Of a stretch of DNA of 64,000 nucleotides, positions 54,986 through 64,000 are shown one piece after another. Under the pieces are notes generated by a model. The model was not told the origin of the DNA. It did no database searches and was given only the letters and a program-made list of their open reading frames with translations. Source of the stretch: Heterohyrax brucei (Eukaryota > Chordata > Mammalia > Hyracoidea > Procaviidae); NCBI GenBank assembly GCA_028571685.1, contig CM053143.1:137984829-138048828 (forward strand), given 5' to 3'. Each line of letters starts with the position of its first letter. The first letter of the stretch is position 1. The position numbers and the translations under genes are program-made.

Positions 54986-57900
54986 CTGGAAGAGAGAAAA
55001 AAAAAAGTAAATAAGGCAAAGCTCCCATAGCTTGATACTGTACAAATATCAGGGTACCACAGTGTTGTCTTTTAGTCTTGGAATGTAATAAACTAACCCT
55101 GAAAACGAATTAGAACCACTTAAACCCTGTTTACACAGCAGAGAATACTTCACATGTCTGACGCTGTACAATAAGAATTAGTTTCTCTAAAAGACCTCAA
55201 TTGATGGTCCAGCAGTTTCAAGGTTCCCCTGGGAGCATGGCCCCTGGCCCTGATGCTGCCCTTGCCCATAAATCATAATGAAGAGCCACTCTTTGGACAT
55301 GAATGGATTGGACTTGGCAATGCAGAGTGACCATATACTGTATGCACTTTATGGTTCTATATATCTATAGGATATCAGCCTGGTGACCTCTGGTTGGAGG
55401 AAGGAGAATGGTTAGAGAGGAGGGGAAAGCAGACTGTTGGGAGGATGAGACATGTATGGAGCAGAGAGGAATAGTGTGCTGTCACCAGACAGGGAGAGCA
55501 GTGGAAGCTGCATATAGGTGGGCATGTAAATTTATACGGGTCAGTCATATTAAATTAAAAAAAAAAAAAAAAAGAATTAGTTTCTTCTCCACTATTTTCA
55601 GAATTCTAGTAAACTGAAAAAGTGCTGACAAGCAACGACAGAATAATGTTCAACCATTCCTGACTAGCAGAGATGATCCCCCTTTTAGGAACTAACAATT
55701 GTATATAGTTGTGTTTAGAAAGTTTCAGCAGAATCAGTACATAAGGTCTCGACTTATGATTCCTCAATCTTGTGGGACACATTTTTAAGCCCCCAAATTT
55801 CTCACTTCTACACAGTTAATTGCTTTATTTTTAATATCCACTGACAGAAAATGCTGACAAAAAGCTATTATGAATTCAATTACGCTTTCTAATGAATCTG
55901 CATTTTACTGGTATCTACACGTCATTGTTCATATTTCTACGACCGTGGGACCTCTAACAGATTCCAGTTACAGAGACTGAAGTAAAAACCTAAATAAGCA
56001 AAGCTAATTCCCTTTTTCTAATTTCTCAGTGATTCTAAATAGTGTTTTCTTTAAAATTAAAAAAAAAAAAGACCTTACCAGTTCTGACAGAGATTTTCTG
56101 TGCTATCATTCTTCCTCCAATGACTGCAAGCCCAGTGCACAAGCAGTGTCCCACTGTCCCACCCACTGCGACGCCATAGGGGTCCTGGAAACAAAAGCAC
56201 CCGGCACTCACTTAAAACCAAGGGGGAAGTGCTGCTTCAAAAAAATAAAGCAAAGCTGCACTGAGAACAGAGATCAGCAACAACAAACAGTTCTAAAAAT
56301 TCAAGTGTGTAACAAATTTAGGAAAAGTAACTATACTTAAAATCTTTTAATTAAGCTTCTTAATGTAATATGTACTAGCTATATATATACTACAATTAGG
56401 ACGGGGGGGTGGAGAGAAAAATTGATTTGTAAGGTCAAAATAACCTTAATGAAATAATGCTAAGTAGGCTGAATAACCTTTCAGCAGTTACTAAGTCTTC
56501 ATTCACAGCCAATATTCAGTAATTATGTTACAAGTTCTGGGGAGGCTCTTAGGCTAGATAGCATGACTACCCCCTGCAGGCAGAGATCCTATTTCCCTCT
56601 TCTCCAAGTATCAGCCGTGCCTGGGAGAGTGTATTCTTTCAGTAAAGACTGCCACCAGAACACACAGGAAGCACTCTGATTTCAAGAATCAGTCAGTTTT
56701 CTGGGAAAGAGTCATAAGAATGAGCAGGAGTTGGCCAGAGGGTGTTTTGTTTTCTAGGGAGGGCACATTCTAAGCAGAAGGTACAGGTACCCGCCAAGTA
56801 GTATTCCCAGAGAAAATCCCCCAGTAGCTGGGGGATTGCTCATGAAGGCTCTTACATACTTAGTTTAGTGGACTTAACACTGAAATCCTGATTACTTTTC
56901 AGCTGGGTAATAACCAAGAGAGTTACACTTTAAATGTCTAGTATACAGAACAAACTGGAGGGAAGGCACAATGACTAAGTGGCTATTGCCGTAACCCTGA
57001 TAAGAAACAACAGAGGCCCTGACTGAGGTGGGAGAATATATGCAGAGAAAAGCAGCTGGATTTCAGAAAAATAAAGAAGGTATACAATTAACATCAAAGA
57101 CTACAATCTTCAATATGGATTATGCCTGAAAGTGTACAAAACTCCTCACCAGACTGATAAATCACGATGAATGGAGAAAAAATGAAGCTGTCAACCACTT
57201 CATTCCACTTGCATCAACAATCAGCATCCGTAGAAGCCACAATGAAAGCAAGTGATGTACTGCATTGGGCAAATCTGCTACAAAAGACCCCTTTTAATGT
57301 TCTAAAAGCAAAGAAGTCATTTTGATGATTAAGTTGCAACTGACCCAAGCCTTGGGCTTTTCAAGTGCCTCATGCATCCAAAAGCATCTGGGGAAAAAAG
57401 GCAGAATGACCCGATGCATCCGAACTGTGCTGATGACGAACACTGAATATACCATCAAATGCCAAAAGAACAAACAAATCAGTCTCAGAAGAAATGCAAG
57501 AATGCTCCCTGGCCTACTTTGGACACACATCATCAGGGAAGATCACTCACTAGAAAAGGACATCATTTTGTGTCAAGTCAAGAGTCAGTGAAGGGAAAGC
57601 CCTCAATGACATGGCCCACACAACAGCTACAACAATGGGGTCTGAGTTACTATAGTGCTGTTAGAAATACCACAAGTGGATGGCTTTAACAGAGATTTCT
57701 CATAAATAAGGAAGTCAGAAGTCTGATTCAGCGCACTGGCTCTAAGGGAAGGTTTTCTCTCTCTGTTTGCTCTGGGGGAACAGGTGTTTGTCTCTTTTCA
57801 GCTTCTATGCCTCAGGGATTGTGGTGATCTTCATCTGACATGGCATCTATCTTCCCCAAACTGCCTGGTGTTATTCTTTTATATCTCAAAAGACTGGTCA

Positions 57901-60900
57901 AGGCAAAGCTTACACTCATCTTTCTTTATTAACATAAAACAACACACTCCCAAACAGGATTACAGCCATGGACTTAGGGCTTAGGGTTTACAACACACAT
58001 CTGGGGAGGACAAAATCGTATCTGTGACATATGGGCTCAAATACATCAGAGTGATGAAGACAGTGCCAAATGACAACACTCTGTCCTGTTAAAGTCAGCA
58101 TGTGTCAGAAATGACTCAATGGCAGTTAACAAAAACAGTGACAAATGACACAGCAACTCTGACTACAACTGCCCCCATACGATCTCCAAGGTTATGATCT
58201 TTATGGAAACAGGCTGCCGCATCTGTCTCCCACAGAGCTCAAACTACTGACCTACAGCAGCTGGGTGCTGTGCAGCACCAGGGTTCCTAAAGTAAACAAT
58301 GACCCCAAATCAAACTCACTAATGTGGAATCGACCCCCTAGCAACCGTAAAGGACAGAGCAGAACCACCCCATGGGGTTTCCAAGGCTGTAATCTTCATA
58401 GAGTGGCTGGTGGGTTGGAATCGCCAAACTCTTGGTTAGCAGCCAAGCACTTACCCAAGGCACTACCCAGGATGCTCAAGTAAAGGACAGGGGTTATATG
58501 CAGGGGGGAGAATCAAGGATGTGACACCAAGTTTCTCTGGCTTGAATGAATTCTGGTAGCATCAATGCGATTTTTTAAAAAAGGGAGAATGGAGGAGCAC
58601 TGGGAAGCAGAGTTAAAAGTGAAGTTCAGGAGTTAAATTGGATGGTGAATAACCTATGGGATTAAATGTACTAGCACTGGGAAAACATGCAGGAGAAAAA
58701 TGCTGAAACATATTATGAGGCAAGCTATGATCAAGAGATGACACAGGAAGAGGAGCCCAATGTAGACTGAAAAAGTGACCAAGCAACTAGCATTCTGACA
58801 GGACCAATGGTAGTTATGGTTATTGTAAAGATGGCACAAACTCAAAGCACTAGATCGCTATTACTGGTGAGCTCAGAAAATAGATTCCAGCGAGTTCTGG
58901 CAGGAAAGTTGAGGCAGCTCTTGTTCTTTATCACAGCCAGGAACTCTGACACTGCAGGGGAGGCAGGACCGTAGTATTTGGAAGTAGAATTGACGAAGGA
59001 CGCTTGCTTTTTTCAAAAAACTCCTTATTCTAAAATGCTCACAAAATGGGGCTGACAAAAGGCAAAGACTTAAGCTATTAAAGGGGATGAGCCACCGGTG
59101 AGGAGCTGAACTCCAGAGCACGGCAGGAGGGAAGGACTTCCTCTGTGATGGGTGAAGTAAGAGGTAAGGTTGTTGTGGAGTGGGCAGTATTATCTGTAAA
59201 GACTTAAGAAAATGGAGACAGTCTAAAACATTACTGTGAAAAATTAGAGTTGGGTGACTTTTCTTGAATTTCTAAAACTGGTATCCCAGAAAATGGTTTC
59301 ATTCTATTTACCACTGCTAAATGAAAAATCACTAGATTAAAAAAACTTAAAAGTTCCTTTACCTCAAGATTTTTTGTAAACCTTTGTTAATTTATATACT
59401 GAATCTCAAGAAAAGGGATACATTATTTGCCAAATTTACTTGACCTTGGAAGCTCCCTTCTTCCCATCCCCCCAATAATCATTAACATCTCCATGGACTT
59501 TAGGATCCTGTGAAATTCAATTTGAGAAATACTGAATTATATTGGAAGGCAATCTGAAGTTGTAGACTAAAAGGGACTCAACTAGATGACTGCATATTTC
59601 AAACAAACAAAAAAAAATCAGGAACATGAAGGAAACAAAAACAGACAACCATTATTTCTGCCCTGGAAGAGTCCATTAAAGATGCCACAGTGAGGAAGGG
59701 CGGCCACAACATGCAGTATTTAGGATGTCAGGGACTCTGCTAAATGCCCTGCATTAATTGAGGGTGGGGTCAAGATGTCATAGTCGGATGCTTCCTCTGA
59801 TCCTTCTAACACCACAGACCCCAAAAAACAAATGAATCGATTACATATGACATTCCATGGAGCCCTGAACATCAAAGGGCAAGTTGAAAAACAGACTGAG
59901 TAAACAGAAAGGAAGGGTAAGTCCAGAAGTATGTAAGAACAAGCCAGATCTGACACCCCTGGGAATCAGCTGCAGCCAGAATACTGAATCCAGCAGTACT
60001 TTCGGAGGGCATCCTCCTCAGCTACAAAGAACAGTGGAGAGTACCCTCAAACCTCCAGAACCAGTGAAAAGCGGCACTTGACCATCAATAGCTAAGTGGT
60101 TTGTGTCTGTGTACCACACAGATGGTTCTAAATCTTTCCTTCAGAACTAACCTCTCTCTTTTCCCAGCACTTTCCCCTCCCTTCTCGGCACTGAACTGGG
60201 CTGTGGAGTCTGACAGTATTACCTGAGTCAGAAGTAGGACTCCTTGCAGACACTACACTCTGAGCTGTTCTCCTAGACTAGGAGAGGAAAATACTGAATA
60301 AGCTGGGGGGACTGGAGGAGAACTAATGTCTCTCCTGAGCCAGAAATTCACAGTGGAAACATTTCCTTCACCTAGAATCAGATGTTAAAGGAGTGTGACA
60401 TACCATGCTTACGGACATTCACAGGGACAACTGTTCACACCCTGCCTCATTGCCGGCAGTCAGAAACCTGTGTCTACCTACACCGACCACCCATGTTCAT
60501 CGAGAACAGTAAGAGAAAGCCTGCAGCACACACCAAGTGACACCTGAGCTAAATCCACACAAGAAAAGTAAAAGGACTCCTGGGCCTGCATATCTAGTAA
60601 CAAACGGCCTTAGTCACCTGGAGACAGGATTTTAGAGCTTCAAAGGCACTGCTAACTAGCACACACACCAGCCTATTTGTACAATTCAGAACAAAACAAG
60701 AAACTACAACACAGTAAGCAAACATAAATAATGCCCTGCATTTCCTTACCCCATCCAAACAATAAACCAAGATGTAGGTGGTCCCCACTTCCAGATGAAG
60801 AAATGCAGGGAGATGAAGTAATACGGTCACACAGCGAGATGCTGAAGCCCGGGCAGCACATGTCCTGCTATTAGAAGCAACAGAGCAAGACAATGCCAGT

Positions 60901-63566
60901 CTTGAGCCTTTCTCAAGTCACTGTACACCATACAGAAGGCAGTACAAACAAAATGCGATGATTCTGCCACCAGGGTAGCTCACCACAGCAGAACTACCAC
61001 CACCACGGCAAAACAGTCACTTTCAAGTCCCAATGCTGGCAATAAAAAAGGCCTGAAGTCAAGAAAAATCCAGGGTACAGCCACTGAAATGACATTTTTA
61101 AAAGGAGGCCTATTTTAATATATAGGAACTAAACAAAAAACCAGGTTCCCTTCTTCCCCCCAAAATACAGCATTTTCAAGCCTTCTCTAACAAAATTGCC
61201 TTCTCTCAACCATTTTAGCCCTGCCCTCAAGTTTTTGCTTTATTTTTTAAATCACAGCCTGTATTAAGGAACCTTTTCCCTTATAGTAGACATTTCCTAG
61301 GAGTTGGGAACAAATGCAATTCATGCCTGTCATCTGAATCCTACCATCCGATAAAAACACTGTCACTTAATACTCTTAAGTAGACAGTAAGACAGTTAAG
61401 ATTCAAGAACAGCCTGAAAAGCAGCTGCAGCATTCTGAGTAACTCCTAAATCTGAGAACAGACACCTCATAAAAACTTTTTACTATTTCTCTCAAAAGGA
61501 ATGAGAAAATTTAAAACTCTGACAACAAAGTATTTTTAAAATAAGTGATATTTAACACTTATGAACAAAAGATAGTGGGGGAAGAACAAACAGACAAAAA
61601 ATAGAAGACAGACAAGACAGCCTCAGCTCTAGTCCCTGCTCCTCTGACCAAATAGCTTATGTGACTGGACAAATCACTCAGTCTCTCTGGACCTTGATCT
61701 GTAGGTTCTTGATCTTGTACAGTAAATGCCAGAATGAGGGGATCTGAAGTCTTGTCTCATTTAGGTCTAGTAGGTCCCATTTAGGTCTGACTTATATTCT
61801 GAAGCTACGACTTAACCAAAATTCTCTAAACAGAAACACATCACCTTTAATAGCAAATACCAGCAGACAAACATTGTATATATTTTTATTTCCTCAAATA
61901 TTTTGTTCTTTATGCATCATTTAAAAATTAACCTGCTTTTAAAATATCTGACTTTTCTCCTATCAACAAAATAATGCTAAGAGGAAATACTCAAAGAGCT
62001 TCACAGACATCTGTAAATAACTGAACCAACACATCCCGGCTGGACATCCAGGCTGCTCCTCATTTTGCATTATCAAAGTTGCAATGAATACATGCAATCC
62101 CTGGGCTACACACAGCCAGTTTACAGACAACTCCTACTTGTCCTTTAATGTAATGTAAATTTGATCGCCTTTTGAACCACTGAACGTGTCCCTACTGGCT
62201 GCAAGTTCTTCATCAGAGTCACCTTCACTTGCTGCACCTGCAGCTTCTAAATCACTGAAAAGACTTCAAGAGTCTTTTCTTCCACTAAAGGTACAGCTAA
62301 ACAAGAAATGTATGCACCTGCTCGACTTACCTCCAAATTCAATTTAAAGACACAGGAACCAATATCATTCGTAATGACTGCTTGTACGACTAGCCTTGGC
62401 ACACTTAATTATTCCTTAGTATAAGAAGAATCAAAAGATACACTTATAAAGACTTTAGATCTATACTGCTAAACTGACCTTCAACGTAACTGCCATGACA
62501 CCATTCTAGCAAAACTGAGAGGAGTCAGCAAGATGACTGTAAGAACTGGTAGGTTAATTCTGGAGAGACACAGGACTGTCAGACCTGAAACCAAAGTGGA
62601 AACAATCCCTTGGCCCGCCATGACTGTCCAGTGTTCCCTAGAAAAACTTAACATTCACTGCAGTTAAAGTTTAGTCTTAGTAGCAAAAGTACTCTTCCCT
62701 CAAATGTCACTCACCTCTCTTGCTGCCAAGACAATTGTAGTTAGTTGAGAGCGGTCACCCCATTCTGCTAAAAATGTTAATGTAAGAGCTTGAACAAAAA
62801 TAGGTGAAATAAAGTGCAACCACTTTTTCTGAGGTATCGTTGCAGCTGTACCCGTTTCAACATCTCCTGGTCCATTCAGGAGTTTAGTTCGTTGAAACTG
62901 AAACAAACAAACAAAAAAGACAGTCCCCAAATAGCACAAAATCATTTCATTTTTTTGAAGTGTACACACTGTGTGGAATATGCTCCAAAGAACTAAAGCA
63001 TGACCCCAAACATCCCCTTTGGACCTATGTAGCAACAAATGCCATCTTCTTAACTCTTCCATTTCTCACCAACAAAATAAACCAACCAATATGTACTAAC
63101 CCCTTACTATCCCAGGCACTGCAAAAGAAACATGTAAAGAGATGAAACACAGCCTTTGCTTTTCAGGAGCTTATGACTAATCTAATTAAGGAAGTTAATT
63201 AGTCCTGTTGAGTATTCACCTCAGTTTCTTTCCTCTAGCACACTGTCACTGGCCCCAACAGTCACATTATAGCCAGCTGTAAAGATGCAAGCAATAGAAA
63301 CACAGCCCACACATGTCACTCAGACAGCACTACTGAAAAACTTCTGCATGGTGCTTCTTGGTCCCGATATTTAGCAGTGCTGTAACTTACTTCTTCATCT
63401 TTCTTCTTTATTTCTGCCTGAACTTCTTCTAGTTCCTCTTGACCCTCATCTGGACTCATCTTTAGGCCTTCTCGAAGCATTCGAATACCAAAAATGGCAA
63501 ATAATGCAGTTGAAACATAGTACGTGTACACCCTGGGGATGACTGTAGTGGCATAGCCAAATAACA
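54909..63566 (-). CDS. TMEM165: TMEM165, 3' part (exons 3-6)
   Basis: TMEM165 is a UPF0016/GDT1-family membrane protein of the Golgi. It exchanges Mn2+ (and Ca2+) for H+ and supports glycosyltransferases; its loss causes congenital disorder of glycosylation IIk in humans. Exons on the minus strand are 63391-63566, 62715-62897, 56079-56184 and 54909-54985, together residues equivalent to human 145-324, all joined in frame with GT-AG introns. Visible parts are a transmembrane pair, an acidic cytosolic loop (SPDEGQEELEEVQAEIKKKD), the second signature E248-W-G-D251-R-S and the last helices ending SALFISPDSGF. Exons 1-2, with the first signature and the signal region, lie beyond the window. Four or so conservative changes from remembered human sequence. 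Confidence 0.97.
54986..56078 (-). other. TMEM165: TMEM165 intron 5
   Basis: Holds a 5'-truncated L1 (55187-55571). The rest, including 55590-56078, shows no gene or named element. Confidence 0.85.
55187..55571 (+). mobile_element. 5'-truncated L1 3' end with poly(A)
   Basis: Plus-strand L1 3' UTR (reverse complement of 17307-17690: 'cctcaattgatggtccagca', 'gcatataggtgggcatgtaa') ending in an A-rich tail at about 55555-55571. A 14-base target duplication, aagaattagtttct, lies at 55173-55186 and 55572-55585. Antisense to TMEM165. Confidence 0.92.
56079..56184 (-). CDS. TMEM165: TMEM165 exon 5
   Basis: 106 bases; minus-strand acceptor tgtttccag, donor gtaagg. Encodes DPYGVAVGGTVGHCLCTGLA and VIGGRMIAQKISVRT (human 265-299), a membrane helix with small residues. 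Identical to remembered human sequence. Confidence 0.97.
57020..58130 (+). mobile_element. RTE LINE 3' end, split by an LTR
   Basis: Left part 57020-57639 follows the RTE1_LA-like ORF 3' end ('tgcattgggcaaatctgcta', 'gacccaagccttgggctttt', 'atataccatcaaatgccaaa', 'agccctcaatgacatggccc'). It resumes at 58031 (atgggctcaaatac) and ends with the tail 'catgtgtcagaaatgactca', the block shared with AfroSINEs. Frames are broken. Antisense to TMEM165. Confidence 0.78.
57640..58030 (-). mobile_element. Solo LTR inserted in the RTE
   Basis: Same family as 13761-14264 and 22109-22631: 'gctgttagaaataccacaag', 'tggatggctttaacagagat', 'ctctgggggaacaggtgt', then a 3' end '...gaggacaaaatcgtatctg'. A 5-base duplication, atggg, sits at 57635-57639 and 58031-58035. 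Termini are slightly eroded from TG...CA. Confidence 0.8.
58131..58290 (-). mobile_element. AfroSINE (long form)
   Basis: Antisense: 'ggttatgatctttatggaaa', 'caggctgccgcatctgtctc' and head complement 'gcagcaccagggttcct'. Confidence 0.85.
58296..58480 (-). mobile_element. AfroSINE
   Basis: Antisense: 'aatgtggaatcgacccccta', 'catggggtttccaaggctgt' and 'cttggttagcagccaagcac'. It follows the previous copy directly. Confidence 0.88.
59762..60590 (+). mobile_element. L1 5'-end fragment (orphan)
   Basis: Starts 'gtggggtcaagatgtcatag', resembling the start of the L1 at 28373 (ggtggggccaagatggtag). It continues with sequence like the 5' leader of elephant L1 as I recall it ('aaatgaatcgattacatatg', 'ccctgaacatcaaagggca'). 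No ORF1, ORF2 or poly(A) tail follows. The downstream limit is approximate. Confidence 0.5.
60735..60860 (-). mobile_element. MIR SINE
   Basis: Antisense MIR-like: 'cacttccagatgaagaaatg', 'cagggagatgaagtaatacg' and 'gtcacacagcgagatgctga'. Confidence 0.5.
61625..61745 (+). mobile_element. MIR SINE
   Basis: Sense MIR-like: 'ctagtccctgctcctctgac', 'cttatgtgactggacaaatc' and 'actcagtctctctggacctt'. Confidence 0.5.
62715..62897 (-). CDS. TMEM165: TMEM165 exon 4 (second E-x-G-D motif)
   Basis: 183 bases; acceptor tgtttcag, donor gtgagt on the minus strand. Encodes FQRTKLLNGPGDVETGTAAT and onward to IVLAARE (human 204-264). The UPF0016 signature EWGDR is coded by 62751-62765 (Glu248 and Asp251), reported as needed for transport. 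Phase 0 at both ends. Changes from remembered human sequence lie in the loop (GTAATIPQ for GTSITVPQ). Confidence 0.97.
62898..63390 (-). other. TMEM165: TMEM165 intron 3
   Basis: About 490 bases, no repeat recognised. GT-AG on the minus strand. Confidence 0.9.
63391..63566 (-). CDS. TMEM165: TMEM165 exon 3
   Basis: 176 bases; minus-strand acceptor cttccag, donor gtaagt. Encodes VLFGYATTVIPRVYTYYVST and onward to EIKKKDEE (human 145-203): a helix, the start of the acidic cytosolic loop, and a predicted short coiled coil (EELEEVQAEIKKKDEE). Two conservative changes from remembered human sequence (V to A, L to I). Confidence 0.97.
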
Positions 63567-64000
63567 CTGGAAGAAAATGCAACAGCACAGCTGGTTACCT
63601 ATCAGGCATTGTAAGCAGTCAAAGCATCACAGAAATCACAGTTTACACTCTTCTGAAGGAAAATGTTTCACATTAGAAGCTAATCTAACATGTAACAGCC
63701 TTAAATCATTCCACTTGTTTTTAGACATAACCTCTGCACGAGCCATTATTTCCTCAGCATAAGAAATGAGAAAAGCAAAAGTTAATCCTTTTAAGGCTTT
63801 AGATATTATACCCAATACCTTCGGAAGTTTAAGTTTCCAGAAAAGAAACTAAGCTGAGAAGACAACTGCCACATCATCCTTTTAACAAAACTGAAGGAAA
63901 GAGGAGTCAGTAACATGGGTGAAAATACAGCACAACACTGAATATTCTACCAATGCTGAGCTCTTAGCTCTAGCCAAGGACCTGATATAGCTTATCAAGA
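63567..64000 (-). other. TMEM165: TMEM165 intron 2 (partial)
   Basis: The window ends in this intron. The exon with the first signature (ELGDKT) is not present, and I see no repeat. Confidence 0.85.

Larger units (their letters stand above)
56185..62714 (-). other. TMEM165: TMEM165 intron 4
   Basis: Holds RTE, LTR, AfroSINE, L1 5'-end and MIR elements. 56190-57020, 58490-59760, 60870-61620 and 61750-62700 show no gene or named element. Confidence 0.85.

Noticed and set aside
2572..58480. Tandem-looking SINE tRNA heads as real tRNA genes
   Set aside because: AfroSINE and tRNA-Gly SINE heads have lost cloverleaf pairing and run directly into SINE bodies; only 29844-29925 keeps a whole tRNA outline.
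62814..63145. Plus-strand open stretches over TMEM165 exon 4 and intron 3
   Set aside because: Antisense shadows of a real exon on the minus strand.

Overview
The window is mammalian nuclear DNA carrying the ends of two convergent protein-coding genes. Its interspersed repeats point to an afrotherian, most likely an elephant. There are many tRNA-derived SINEs of the AfroSINE type, RTE LINE 3' pieces that share their tail with those SINEs, and an L1 lineage I associate with elephant DNA. The species is inferred from repeat content, not read directly. Nothing looks prokaryotic or viral apart from fossil LTRs, and I see no new biological system here. The ordinary content is the main result.

Plus strand, 4715-52565: the 3' two thirds of CLOCK, the circadian bHLH-PAS transcription factor. 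Fifteen exons code residues equivalent to human 147-846 and end at a TAA at 44217-44219. They cover the second half of PAS-A, all of PAS-B/PAC, the phospho-regulated linker, the 51-residue exon equivalent to mouse exon 19, and the glutamine-rich C-terminus with seven CAG codons. All splice sites are GT-AG and the frame is open throughout, predicting 702 residues. The bHLH exons lie upstream of base 1. An 8 kb 3' UTR follows, with a fossil mariner copy and a G-rich tract inside it.

Minus strand, 54205 to beyond 63566: the last four exons of TMEM165, the Golgi UPF0016 cation/proton transporter (human residues 145-324), including the second E-x-G-D signature. Exons 1-2 lie beyond base 64000. The two genes are tail-to-tail with about 1.6 kb between their predicted poly(A) sites.

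The rest is intron and intergenic DNA dominated by mobile elements. Included are a nearly full-length L1 (20656-28373) disrupted by an LTR, two 5'-truncated younger L1 copies in CLOCK introns and one in TMEM165 (all three with clear target-site duplications), a tRNA-Gly-derived SINE family of three copies (one split by an L1), about twenty AfroSINE copies, an inverted pair of LTRs, a tRNA-Leu(AAG) pseudogene, two mariner fossils and several MIRs. CLOCK and TMEM165 act in unrelated processes (transcriptional clock and Golgi Mn/Ca homeostasis). Their adjacency is long-conserved synteny, not an operon.
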